DNA from: Pedobacter sp. MR2016-24
Lineage (GTDB): Bacteria > Bacteroidota > Bacteroidia > Sphingobacteriales > Sphingobacteriaceae
Assembly (NCBI RefSeq): GCF_026239655.1
Contig: NZ_JAPIVO010000004.1
Coordinates: 310,001 to 374,000, forward strand
DNA: 64,000 nt
Direction: 5' to 3'
Position 1 is the stretch's first letter; every line of letters starts with the position of its first letter. This document shows, one piece after another, positions 16,439 through 25,439 of this stretch. Below the pieces are notes generated by a model, which saw only the letters and a list, made by a program, of their open reading frames with translations, searched no databases and was not told the DNA's origin. Made by a program: the position numbers and the translations under genes.

Positions 16439-19400
16439 ATGATTTCAGACGTATTTATAAAACGACCAGTCACGGCGATCGTTATTTCCATATTAATCGT
16501 ACTGATTGGGGCAATTGTGATTACCACGCTGCCTATCAGTCAGTACCCAAGTATTGCACCGCCTACAGTTACCGTTACGGGAACGTATACTGGTGCTGAT
16601 GCGCAAACTGTAGAACAAACGGTAACCACACAGGTGGAAAGTCAGATCAACGGTACACCTGGGATGAAGTATTTACAATCCAACAGTACTTCTGATGGAC
16701 GTTCGGCCATTACGGTTACTTTTGATGTAGGTACCAATATTGATATTGCTGCGCTTGATGTGCAGAACAGGGTAGGTATTGCCGAGCCTGGATTGCCGGA
16801 GGCAGTAAGGCGTTTAGGTATCACCACTAAAAAAGCAAATAATGATATCTTAATGGTAATTGGTTTGTATTCTCCAAATGGAACATACGACCAGAAATTT
16901 ATTTCCAACTATATCAATTTATATGTTAAGGATGCCTTATTAAGGATTAAAGGGGTAGGGGATGTTCAGGCATTTGGTCAGCCCTTCAGTATGCGGATCT
17001 GGTTGGATGCAGGTAAACTGGCAAGATTGGGTTTAACACCAGCTGATGTATCCACAGCAATTACAGAACAGAATTCACGTATTCCGGGTGGTAGTGTTGG
17101 TGGTCCCCCACAACAGAGCTCTCAGACATTTGAGTTCTCTGTAGTAATGGATGGTGATTTAAACACTGAAGAGCAGTTTAGAAACATTGTGATCAAAACT
17201 GGTGAAACTGGTGCTCCTGTATATTTAAAGGATGTTGCAAGGGTAGCTTTAGGTGAATTCTCTTATGCTACAACATCTAAAGTAAATGGTAAAGTTGCAT
17301 CATTGATGGCAATTAACCAGACTCCGGGTGGTAATGCGGTAGAAACTGCAGCAGGTATTGATGCGGCTATGGCTGATTTGAAAAAATCATTTCCTAAAGA
17401 TCTTGATTTTAAAGTAGGTTATGAAACAGTTTCCATTGTAAAAGTATCAATCAACGAGGTAATTCATACCTTGGTTGAAGCATTGATCCTGGTAACAATT
17501 GTGGTGTTCTTCTTCCTTCAAAGCTGGAGGGCAACATTAATTCCGGTACTGGCTATTCCTGTATCTATTATCGGTACGTTTATTTTCTTCACATTACTAG
17601 GCTTCTCCATCAACGTACTAACGATGTTTGGTTTTGTACTGGCCATTGGTATTGTGGTGGATGATGCGATTGTGGTGGTAGAGGCCGTCCAGCATTATAT
17701 GGACCATGAAGGGCTATCAGCTCCTGATGCAACACGCAAAGCAATGAAAGATATTACTGCTCCGGTTATCGCGATTGCGTTAATCTTAGCGGCAGTGTTT
17801 ATTCCGGTAGGATTTATACCAGGTATGGTGGGCCAGCTGTATCAGCAGTTTGCAATTACCATTGCTGTTTCTGTATTGATCTCTGCATTTATTGCATTAT
17901 CACTTACACCGGCATTGTGTTCGTTGCTGTTAACACCAATGAATCTGAGCAAAGATTCAAAAGGATTGAACAAGTTCTTCTTTAAATTTAATACCTGGTT
18001 TGCCAGGGTTACTGAAAAGTATTCCAACGGCGTAAGATGGGCTTTGAAAAAGGCACCACTGGTGATGATCATTCTTGCATGTATCTATGTGGGTACAGTG
18101 GGGCTGTTCATTAAAAAACCTTCAGGATTTATTCCGAATGAGGATGCTGGTATCTTTATTATGGGTGCTACCTTACCGGAAGGTGCTTCGGCTGCACGTA
18201 CGGATGCATTTATCAAAAGGATTACAGAAACTATTCAGAAACAAAATCCGGAAATCTTAAATATCACCTCGATTGGTGGTATCAATATCCTGAACAGATC
18301 ATTTAAATCTAATGCGGCAACATTCTTTGTGCAGCTGAAAAATTGGGATGACCGTGAGGCGGATGTAGCTACTGTTCTGGCTAAGGTATCAGGAACGTTT
18401 GCTGGCGATAAAGACGGAAGTGTACTTGCAGTAACGCCGCCACCAATCCCGGGACTGGGTATCAGTGGTGGATTCTCCATGCAGATTCAGGAGAAACAAA
18501 CTGGTGATATCAAAAAATTTGAAGGTGTAGTGGGTAAATTCCTTGCCGCAGCAAATCAACGTCCGGAGATAGGCATGGCTTATACTTTGTTTAATGCGAG
18601 AACCCCAAATTATCAGCTTCATGTAGACCGCGACCAGGTGAAAAAGATGGGTGTATCTATTGGCGCTGTTTACAGCACAATTTCTGCCTATCTTGGAAGT
18701 AGCTATGTGAACGATTTTACCAAATACGGTAGAAGTTTCCGCGTGGTTACCCAGGCAGATACCAATTTCCGTAGCAGTATTGACAATCTGAACCAGATTT
18801 ATGTAAAGAATAACGCAGGTACACCAGTGCCGTTAAGTGCATTTGTGTCTTATAAAATGACGGAGAATGCGTCAATCATCAACCACTATAATCTATTCAG
18901 GTCTATCGAGATCGGTGGATCTGCAAAACCGGGTAAAAGTTCCGGGGATGCATTGCAGGCGCTGCGTGAAGTAGCTGCGCAAACACTTCCGCCAGGTTAT
19001 ACTTATAATTTCTCCGGATTAAGTTTAGAGGAAACTGAAGCAGGTAACAGTACCACACTTATCTTCGGTCTGATCATTGTTTTTGTATTCCTGCTGCTTG
19101 CAGCTTTATACGAAAGCTGGTCTGTACCTTTCTCCATTCTACTGGCTGTACCACTTGGATTATTTGGTGCGATTTTAGCGCTGATCTTCCTGCCAAAACT
19201 GGATAATAATATTTATGCCCAGGTTGGTTTGATTACACTGATCGGACTCTCTGCCAAAAATGCGATTCTGATTGTAGAGTTTGCGAAAGAACGGGTAGAC
19301 TGGGGTATGGGATTGATTCCTTCCACTATTGAGGCGGTGAAATTGAGGTTAAGACCCATTATCATGACATCCTTAGCGTTTATTCTGGGTGTAATTCCAT

Positions 19401-19612
19401 TGATCATTTCACATGGTGCGGGTGCAGTTTCAAGGATGACGATTGGATGGACGGTAGCTGCGGGTATGCTCTCTGCTACCATTCTCGCCTTGTTTATTGT
19501 TCCGGTATTGTATGTACTGATTACTAAACTTGCTTATGGTAGTAAAAAATTAGCTGAACTGGAAGCTAACTATAAGCCGGAAGAGCATGCGGATACATTA
19601 CATGCTGATTAG
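16439..19612 (+). CDS. RND multidrug efflux pump, AcrB/HAE1 family
   Basis: Proton-driven inner-membrane drug exporter of 1057 aa, full length for the HAE1 family. TM1 carries FIKRPVTAIVISILIVLIGA; two large periplasmic loops follow TM1 and TM7. The proton-relay Asp pair is in TM4 (GIVVDDAIVVVEAV), and the partner Lys in TM10 (LSAKNAILIVEFAKE). HAE1 hallmarks PISQYPSIAPP and GFIPNEDAG are present. It completes the tripartite pump. Substrates probably include hydrophobic drugs or dyes by family analogy; the real spectrum is unknown. Confidence 0.96.
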   Translation: MISDVFIKRPVTAIVISILIVLIGAIVITTLPISQYPSIAPPTVTVTGTYTGADAQTVEQTVTTQVESQINGTPGMKYLQSNSTSDGRSAITVTFDVGTNIDIAALDVQNRVGIAEPGLPEAVRRLGITTKKANNDILMVIGLYSPNGTYDQKFISNYINLYVKDALLRIKGVGDVQAFGQPFSMRIWLDAGKLARLGLTPADVSTAITEQNSRIPGGSVGGPPQQSSQTFEFSVVMDGDLNTEEQFRNIVIKTGETGAPVYLKDVARVALGEFSYATTSKVNGKVASLMAINQTPGGNAVETAAGIDAAMADLKKSFPKDLDFKVGYETVSIVKVSINEVIHTLVEALILVTIVVFFFLQSWRATLIPVLAIPVSIIGTFIFFTLLGFSINVLTMFGFVLAIGIVVDDAIVVVEAVQHYMDHEGLSAPDATRKAMKDITAPVIAIALILAAVFIPVGFIPGMVGQLYQQFAITIAVSVLISAFIALSLTPALCSLLLTPMNLSKDSKGLNKFFFKFNTWFARVTEKYSNGVRWALKKAPLVMIILACIYVGTVGLFIKKPSGFIPNEDAGIFIMGATLPEGASAARTDAFIKRITETIQKQNPEILNITSIGGINILNRSFKSNAATFFVQLKNWDDREADVATVLAKVSGTFAGDKDGSVLAVTPPPIPGLGISGGFSMQIQEKQTGDIKKFEGVVGKFLAAANQRPEIGMAYTLFNARTPNYQLHVDRDQVKKMGVSIGAVYSTISAYLGSSYVNDFTKYGRSFRVVTQADTNFRSSIDNLNQIYVKNNAGTPVPLSAFVSYKMTENASIINHYNLFRSIEIGGSAKPGKSSGDALQALREVAAQTLPPGYTYNFSGLSLEETEAGNSTTLIFGLIIVFVFLLLAALYESWSVPFSILLAVPLGLFGAILALIFLPKLDNNIYAQVGLITLIGLSAKNAILIVEFAKERVDWGMGLIPSTIEAVKLRLRPIIMTSLAFILGVIPLIISHGAGAVSRMTIGWTVAAGMLSATILALFIVPVLYVLITKLAYGSKKLAELEANYKPEEHADTLHAD

Positions 19613-19646
19613 TAGATAGCGGATAATAGACTTTTTATATCATAAG

Positions 19647-19684
19647 AAGAGCCTGAATCATGAGGAATGATCAGGCTCTTTTTT
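19647..19684 (+). terminator. Terminator of RND operon
   Basis: AAGAGCCTGA (19647-19656) pairs with 19671-19680; loop bases can pair further (TCAT/ATGA) with one bulge. A T-run follows. Confidence 0.88.
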
Positions 19685-19962
19685 GTTTTTACAGTTCCTT
19701 ACGTCAGGTAACAATTTTGGTTCTCTTCACTCCTTTCGGGAGTAAAATGGGGTTTTTAGCCATCTTTTTGGTATATTTGCATTGTTATTAATTTAAACCT
19801 CGCTGTTCTACGCCATCGTTGCGTTCATTCTTTAATAGAAAACAGCACAATATCTGTTTAAATACCTAGGGGATTCGCTCCCTGATTTTTCCAACTACTA
19901 ATGTTTTTATTTAAAGCATTTTATCTCATGCGACAATGGAGTCAGCATGTGAAAATTTTATT
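19685..19962 (+). other. Promoter and long leader of porin-ABC operon
   Basis: About 280 bp without a gene. TATATTTG at 19772-19779 fits a -7 element, so the transcript would have a ~180-nt leader. The leader contains a long-range stem (GCTGTT 19802-19807 with AACAGC 19841-19846) and a short hairpin around AGGG/CCCT near 19868-19883. I could not match it to a known riboswitch class. Confidence 0.45.
19772..19779 (+). promoter_or_regulatory. Promoter -7 element of porin-ABC operon
   Basis: TATATTTG matches TAnnTTTG; the -33 region is only T-rich. Confidence 0.5.
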
Positions 19963-21135
19963 ATGGTAAAAAAGCTACAGCTATTAAGCTGTTTAGTGCT
20001 ATTTATTGTTTTTCCGCTAATCCTGGTGGCACAAGACTCAACATCAGCAAAGGAGGATACTATTCCTATACGAATAGCTCCTGATAATCCCACATTGAAA
20101 ATAGGCGGTGCGCTGCGGTTTAACTATAACCTTTCCACCTGGAAAAAAGAACAAGTAACAAGAGGGGGCGATTTTGGCCTCGATATGTTCAGAATCAATG
20201 CAGATGCCTCCAATAAAAAACTCGATTTTCATGCAGAATATCGTTTCTACGCCAAATCTTCTGGCGGGAGTTTCCTGAAAGACGGATATATAACTTACAA
20301 TTTTAACGACAGTACTTATCTGCAGGCAGGACTTATTCAAAATCCTTTTGGCAATACAACCTATAATTCTCATAACTGGTTCTTTAATCTGCCTTATTAT
20401 TTGGGTTTTGAGGATAAGTTTTCGATGGGCTTCAAATTACATCAGCAACGCCAAAAATGGAGTTATGATCTGGCTTTTTTCAAGAATGCGATGGAACTCG
20501 ACTTCGGTGGTAAAACTGCAATTGATCCTTCAAGGTACTCTTATGACGTTGCGGGCAGGAACAAAGAGGTGAACCAGGTTAATATCAAAACAGAGTACCA
20601 GCTTTCTGATGATAAAAAAATAGGTGTTTCAGGAATGCGGGGAGGAGTATATAATATTCCGACAGGCAGAATGGGCGCCCGATGGGCGGCAGCAATACAT
20701 ACAGATCTGAATTTTGGAAAGCTGAATGTTAAGCTTCAATCGATGTATTATCAATATAACCTGGCAGATTCTTCTCAATATAAAGGGGTAGTAGAATTAG
20801 GTGCTTATGGTGCAACTTATGAAGTTGCCCAACGTGCTTATCTACATACTGCATCATTTGCGTATACGCAGCCTGTAAAATTAGGACCAATAAGTTCACT
20901 TACTTTCTATGAGAATTTTTCCTATATGGATAAACCTCAGCAATGTTATACGGATACGCAAATGAACGTAGCGGGATGTATGGTCAGCGCCGGCAATCTG
21001 GTATCTTATATTGACTGGGCGGCTGGTAACAATCAGCCATGGCTGGGACCTGAATGGCAAAATGGTCTGTCTTCCGGTAACCCAGATTCCCATTGGCATA
21101 GTCGCTTTAACATCAACTTCGGCTATTATTTTTAA
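19963..21135 (+). CDS. Porin-like outer-membrane protein of osmolyte operon
   Basis: Start ATG 19963 (MVKKLQLLSC) is placed right before the signal peptide (cleavage near LVAQ); an in-frame ATG 9 codons upstream is less likely. The ~390-aa product has the alternating beta pattern of a porin: GALRFNYNL, DFHAEYRFYA, LQAGLIQNPFG, KMSGM-type turns, and a C-terminal strand ending GYYF. It resembles phosphate/polyphosphate-type porins of Bacteroidota. It lies 13 nt before the ABC ATPase gene, in the same direction with no terminator between, so it probably supplies the outer-membrane route for the importer's substrate. Confidence 0.78.
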   Translation: MVKKLQLLSCLVLFIVFPLILVAQDSTSAKEDTIPIRIAPDNPTLKIGGALRFNYNLSTWKKEQVTRGGDFGLDMFRINADASNKKLDFHAEYRFYAKSSGGSFLKDGYITYNFNDSTYLQAGLIQNPFGNTTYNSHNWFFNLPYYLGFEDKFSMGFKLHQQRQKWSYDLAFFKNAMELDFGGKTAIDPSRYSYDVAGRNKEVNQVNIKTEYQLSDDKKIGVSGMRGGVYNIPTGRMGARWAAAIHTDLNFGKLNVKLQSMYYQYNLADSSQYKGVVELGAYGATYEVAQRAYLHTASFAYTQPVKLGPISSLTFYENFSYMDKPQQCYTDTQMNVAGCMVSAGNLVSYIDWAAGNNQPWLGPEWQNGLSSGNPDSHWHSRFNINFGYYF

Positions 21136-21148
21136 ACACAACACACAA

Positions 21149-22393
21149 ATGAATATGTCTAAACTTAAAATAGAAGACCTTACTCTGATCTTTGGTAAAG
21201 AAAAAGAGGAGGCGCTGTCCCTGTTAAAGAAGGGGAAAAGTAAAGCAGAAATACTGAAAGAAACAGGTTGTACGGTAGCTGTTAAAAATGCTTCTTTTAA
21301 CATTGAAAAAGGTGAATTTTTCGTAATAATGGGCTTATCTGGTAGTGGAAAATCTAGTTTGCTAAGATGCCTGAACAGACTAATTGAACCTACTTCTGGA
21401 AATGTAATCTTGAATGACGTAAATATTACGATTTTGGGGGATGATGAACTGCAGCAGGTGAGGCGGAAGGAGATGGCAATGGTATTCCAGAACTTTGGAC
21501 TACTACCACATAGATCAGTGCTGGAAAACGTAGCATTTGGGCTGGAACTGCAAAATGTTCCGCTTGAAGACAGGGAACAAAAATCCAGGGAAGTAATTGA
21601 GCTGGTCAGTCTTCAGGGATATGAGAATCAACATACAGCATCTCTTTCGGGTGGAATGCAGCAAAGGGTAGGACTAGCAAGGGCATTGGCGAATGATCCG
21701 GAGATCTTACTGATGGATGAAGCCTTTTCCGCATTGGATCCGCTGATCCGTACACAGATGCAGGATGAATTGATTGACCTGCAGAAAACCATGCAGAAAA
21801 CTATTGTTTTTATTACGCATGATCTGGATGAGGCGATTCGCCTGGGTGACCGTATTGCGATTATGAAAGATGGTGAAGTGATACAGGTTGGTACGCCGGA
21901 AGATATTCTGACTAATCCTGCTACAGATTATGTTTCATCTTTTGTAGAAAAAGTCGACCGTAAATCTATCATTACAGCGGCGAGTCTGATGTTTGATAAA
22001 CCGACAGTAGCCATCTTTAAAAAAGATGGTGTGGAGGGGAGTTTACGTAAAATGCGGACTTCAGGTCTTGTCTCTCTGCCAGCAGTTTCTGTGGATAAGC
22101 ATTTTCTGGGATTTGTTTATTTGAAAGATATTCTTGAAATCAAAGCGCAGGGACATCAGACTATTGAAAAGGCAATCATTACAGATGTGCCGGTAGCTTA
22201 TCCTGAAACCACAGTAGAACAGATGTTGCCTTTTATTGCAGAAAATGGCAGGGCCGTGCCTGTGGTAGATAGAACGACCAATAAATTACTGGGGATCGTA
22301 GCACAAACTTCACTATTAATTGAGACAACTGGTGCGTCATGGGAAAATGTGACAGGAAACACGATTGATAACCTTCAAAAAGAAATAATATAA
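21149..22393 (+). CDS. proV: Glycine betaine/proline-type ABC transporter ATPase
   Basis: Nucleotide-binding subunit of a quaternary-amine importer. I chose ATG 21149 (414 aa; ATG 21155 also possible); an open frame extends upstream into the porin gene but has no family similarity. Walker A GLSGSGKSS (62-70), Q-loop VFQNFGLLPH, signature LSGGMQQR (166-173), Walker B ILLMDEAF, H-loop FITHDLDEA. The N-terminal ~55 residues (with SLLKKGKSKAEILKETG) and two C-terminal CBS-like repeats (about 270-400) are the ProV/OpuAA pattern; CBS domains in OpuA sense ionic strength. Stop and next start overlap as TAATG. Confidence 0.93.
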   Translation: MNMSKLKIEDLTLIFGKEKEEALSLLKKGKSKAEILKETGCTVAVKNASFNIEKGEFFVIMGLSGSGKSSLLRCLNRLIEPTSGNVILNDVNITILGDDELQQVRRKEMAMVFQNFGLLPHRSVLENVAFGLELQNVPLEDREQKSREVIELVSLQGYENQHTASLSGGMQQRVGLARALANDPEILLMDEAFSALDPLIRTQMQDELIDLQKTMQKTIVFITHDLDEAIRLGDRIAIMKDGEVIQVGTPEDILTNPATDYVSSFVEKVDRKSIITAASLMFDKPTVAIFKKDGVEGSLRKMRTSGLVSLPAVSVDKHFLGFVYLKDILEIKAQGHQTIEKAIITDVPVAYPETTVEQMLPFIAENGRAVPVVDRTTNKLLGIVAQTSLLIETTGASWENVTGNTIDNLQKEII

Positions 22394-23220
22394 TGATACA
22401 TATAGGACCTTATATAGAACAATTTATAAACTGGCTAACGCAAAATTTCGGAACGTTTTTTAACATCGTAAAAATTGTAGTGGAAAGCGTGGTTAACTCC
22501 GTGGAGTGGGTATTATTATTCCCTCCATTTTATGTAATAATTGCACTGATTGCTTTCCTTGCGTGGAAAAGAACAGGATGGGGAGTTACGCTGCTCACCT
22601 TGTTTGGTATGACACTGATCTGGGGTATGGGCTATTGGGATCAAACCATGGCTACCCTGGCTTTAATTCTTTCAGCAGCTTTTATCGCGCTTCTTATGGG
22701 AGTTCCATTGGGCATCTGGGCAGCCAAAAAACCGTTGGCTGGTAAAATAATGCGACCGATACTGGATCTGATGCAAACTATGCCGGCTTTTGTTTATCTG
22801 ATACCTGCGGTATTGTTTTTCGGACTGGGAAAGGTACCGGGCGCTTTTGCTACGGTAATATTTGCGATGCCTCCAGCAGTCCGTTTAACAACGCTTGGAA
22901 TTAGTCAGGTGCCAAAATCTATCGTAGAAGCTACCCGCTCATTTGGTGCGACGCCGAAACAACTGCTTTTTAAAGTTGAGCTGCCCCTGGCTTTGCCAAC
23001 TATCCTGGCTGGTGTAAATCAAACGATTATGATGGCACTTTCTATGGTCGTTATCTCTGCAATGATTGCAGCCGGTGGACTTGGTGAAGTGGTGCTTAAA
23101 GGAATAACACAATTGAAAATAGGTGTTGGTTTTGAAGGCGGGATTGCGGTTGTTATACTGGCAATTATTCTGGATCGTATCACACAGTCTTTTGGTACAG
23201 TTAAAAAAATCAATGCTTAA
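22393..23220 (+). CDS. proW: Glycine betaine-type ABC transporter permease
   Basis: Inner-membrane channel subunit, 275 aa, with about six to seven hydrophobic helices. The EAA loop that docks on the ATPase reads EATRSFGATPKQLLFKVELP. It matches ProW/OpuAB length without the long N-terminal tail of E. coli ProW. Translationally coupled to the ATPase gene through a one-base overlap. Confidence 0.93.
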   Translation: MIHIGPYIEQFINWLTQNFGTFFNIVKIVVESVVNSVEWVLLFPPFYVIIALIAFLAWKRTGWGVTLLTLFGMTLIWGMGYWDQTMATLALILSAAFIALLMGVPLGIWAAKKPLAGKIMRPILDLMQTMPAFVYLIPAVLFFGLGKVPGAFATVIFAMPPAVRLTTLGISQVPKSIVEATRSFGATPKQLLFKVELPLALPTILAGVNQTIMMALSMVVISAMIAAGGLGEVVLKGITQLKIGVGFEGGIAVVILAIILDRITQSFGTVKKINA

Positions 23221-23247
23221 TAAATTACAAAATTAAAATCGAATCAA

Positions 23248-24111
23248 ATGAAAAAAATAATCAGTAACCTGTTTATAGCAGTAACAGTATTAATGATCAG
23301 TTCATGTGGCAATACAACAAGTCAGAAAAAGGTAACCATTGCTTATGTAAACTGGGCTGAAGGTGTAGCAATGACTCAGTTGTCGAAAGTACTACTGGAA
23401 AAAGAGGGGTATACCGTTGAACTGAAAAACGCAGATGTGGCACCTGTTTTCGCAGCTGTGGCCGGGGGTGATGCGGATGTCTTTCTGGATACCTGGATGC
23501 CGGTGACACATAAGGAATATATGGAGAAATTTGGTGATAGACTGGAGGTACTGGGAACTAATTTTCAAAATGCCCGTATTGGATTTGTGGTTCCTGAATA
23601 TGTCAATATCAACAGTATTGAAGAACTAAATGCCAATGCAGCACTTTTTGGGGCTAAGATTGTTGGGATTGATGCGGGAGCAGGTGTGATGAACAAAGCT
23701 GAAAACGCGATCAAGGATTATGGTTTAAAGCTCGAATTGCAGTCAGCCAGTGAAGCAGCAATGCTGGCCGTATTGAAGAAAAGCGTAGATGCAAAACAAC
23801 CTGTGGTAGTGACCGGCTGGGCACCTCATTATATGTTCAGCAATTACAAACTGAAATTTCTGAAGGATCCTAAAAAGGTTTTTGGTGATGTGGAAAATAT
23901 ACAGACTGTCGCCAACAAGAAATTTGTTGCTGCACACCATGAAGTGGCTGAGTTCTTCAAAAACTTCCAGTTGGATGATATACAGTTGGGATCTCTAATG
24001 GCTGAATTGGAAGGTGCAGCTAACGAGAAGATGGGAGTGATCAAATGGATTGATGATCATCCGGAGCTTGCAACAAGATTAAGCTCATTTCTAAAAACTG
24101 CGGCAAAATAA
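23248..24111 (+). CDS. proX: Glycine betaine/choline-type substrate-binding lipoprotein
   Basis: Periplasmic substrate capture for the importer. The 287 aa have a lipobox MISSC (Cys20) and the OpuAC fold. Aromatic residues that could form the cation-pi cage for a quaternary amine are visible: Trp36 (YVNWAEG), Trp83 (LDTWMPVTH) and Trp191 (TGWAPHYMF). Last gene of the operon, ending at a strong bidirectional hairpin. The exact ligand (glycine betaine, proline betaine or choline) cannot be fixed from sequence. Confidence 0.92.
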   Translation: MKKIISNLFIAVTVLMISSCGNTTSQKKVTIAYVNWAEGVAMTQLSKVLLEKEGYTVELKNADVAPVFAAVAGGDADVFLDTWMPVTHKEYMEKFGDRLEVLGTNFQNARIGFVVPEYVNINSIEELNANAALFGAKIVGIDAGAGVMNKAENAIKDYGLKLELQSASEAAMLAVLKKSVDAKQPVVVTGWAPHYMFSNYKLKFLKDPKKVFGDVENIQTVANKKFVAAHHEVAEFFKNFQLDDIQLGSLMAELEGAANEKMGVIKWIDDHPELATRLSSFLKTAAK

Positions 24112-24128
24112 CAATAAGCAGCACAAAA

Positions 24129-24160
24129 AGGGCGTATCATTTAAAATTATGATACGCCCT
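24129..24160. terminator. Bidirectional terminator, proX / purM
   Basis: A 12-bp perfect stem (AGGGCGTATCAT, 24129-24140 with 24149-24160) with an 8-nt loop, between convergent genes. Confidence 0.88.
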
Positions 24161-24188
24161 TCATTGTATAATATTATTTTACAGTTAC

Positions 24189-25370
24189 TTATTCGTAATT
24201 GAAGCTTCCTTTTTCGCTATTGATGGTTACCTGTTTTTTAGCTGAGTTTTTCACCCTGCCAATAATCTTAGCATCGATATTGAAGCTTTTAGAAATAGCA
24301 ATGATATCTGCTGCAATTTCTTCGGATACATACAGTTCCATTCTATGACCCATATTAAATACCTTGTACATCTCTTTCCACTCAGTGCCGGATTGCTCCT
24401 GTATCAGTTCAAACAATGGTGGAACAGGGAACAGGTTATCTTTTATAACATGAATGTTATCGTTGATAAAGTGAAGTACTTTGGTTTGAGCACCACCGCT
24501 GCAATGTACCAGTCCGTGAATCTGATTGCGGTGTTTCTCTAACACTTTTTTAATCACAGGTGCATAGGTACGGGTAGGGGAAAGTACCAGTTTTCCAATT
24601 GTGATTTCCGTTTGTTCGTCTATTTTTATTGTATCTGTCAGTTTTTTACCACCTGAAAATACAAGATCAAAAGGTACGGCAGGATCAAAACTTTCAGGAT
24701 ACTTATCGGCTACTGATTTATCAAAAACATCATGACGGGCGGATGTTAATCCATTAGAGCCCATACCTCCGTTATACTCTGTCTCATAAGTAGCCTGACC
24801 TGAAGAAGAAAGGCCAACAATCACGTCACCAGCCTCGATAGTGTGGTTGCTGATCACTTCATCACGTTTCATGCGACAGGTAACGGTAGAATCTACGATT
24901 ATCGTGCGTACAAGATCACCCACGTCAGCTGTCTCTCCGCCGGTTGAATAAATAGAAATTCCCATCTCACGTAATTCAGCAAGAATTTCCTCTGTACCAT
25001 TGATAATGGCTGCAATAACCTCTCCGGTAATCAGATTTTTGTTTCTGCCTATGGTTGACGATAACAGGATATGGTCTGTAGCACCTACACAGATCAGATC
25101 GTCCAGGTTCATGATAATGGCATCCTGTGCAATACCTTTCCAAACACTTAGGTCGCCCGTCTCTTTCCAGTAAACATAAGCTAAAGACGATTTTGTACCT
25201 GCACCATCTGCATGCATAATATTGCAGAACTCTTCATCATTTCCTAATATATCAGGAATGATTTTGCAAAATGCCTGTGGGAAAATGCCTTTATCTATAT
25301 TCTTGATGGCTTGGTGCACATCTTCTTTCGAGGCAGAAACGCCGCGCTGGTTGTACCTGTTATCACTCAT
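24189..25370 (-). CDS. purM: Phosphoribosylformylglycinamidine cyclo-ligase (AIR synthetase)
   Basis: ATP-dependent closure of FGAM to aminoimidazole ribotide, fifth step of purine synthesis. The 393 aa exceed the E. coli enzyme (~345) but match Bacteroidota forms. Conserved pieces: RGVSASKEDVHQAI at the N-terminus, the ATP/Mg loop HADGAGTKSS, GIAQDAIIMNLDDLICVGA, STGGETADVGD, GLSSSGQAT and VFNMGHRMELYV. It stands alone, with a -7 element only 7 nt before the start codon. purB lies 12 kb away in the same window. Confidence 0.94.
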   Translation of the reverse strand: MSDNRYNQRGVSASKEDVHQAIKNIDKGIFPQAFCKIIPDILGNDEEFCNIMHADGAGTKSSLAYVYWKETGDLSVWKGIAQDAIIMNLDDLICVGATDHILLSSTIGRNKNLITGEVIAAIINGTEEILAELREMGISIYSTGGETADVGDLVRTIIVDSTVTCRMKRDEVISNHTIEAGDVIVGLSSSGQATYETEYNGGMGSNGLTSARHDVFDKSVADKYPESFDPAVPFDLVFSGGKKLTDTIKIDEQTEITIGKLVLSPTRTYAPVIKKVLEKHRNQIHGLVHCSGGAQTKVLHFINDNIHVIKDNLFPVPPLFELIQEQSGTEWKEMYKVFNMGHRMELYVSEEIAADIIAISKSFNIDAKIIGRVKNSAKKQVTINSEKGSFNYE

Positions 25371-25377
25371 ATTGCTG

Positions 25378-25385
25378 CAAAGATA
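25378..25385 (-). promoter_or_regulatory. Promoter -7 element of purM, almost leaderless
   Basis: The minus strand reads TATCTTTG; only 7 nt separate its last base from the purM ATG (25370). It directly adjoins the T-tract of the glnN terminator. Confidence 0.65.
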
Positions 25386-25417
25386 AAAAAAAACCTCTGC
25401 CTTTTAGGGCAGAGGTT
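25385..25417 (-). terminator. Terminator of glutamine synthetase III gene
   Basis: A 10-bp stem (AACCTCTGCC, 25392-25401 with 25408-25417), 6-nt loop, followed on the minus strand by a run of about nine T. Confidence 0.9.
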
Positions 25418-25439
25418 ATATCAATTATCAGATGATTTC

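Noticed and set aside
21011..21148. Extended N-terminus of the ProV gene reaching into the porin
   Set aside because: The extra 46 codons overlap the porin end in another frame and have no family similarity; ATG 21149 fits the known start.
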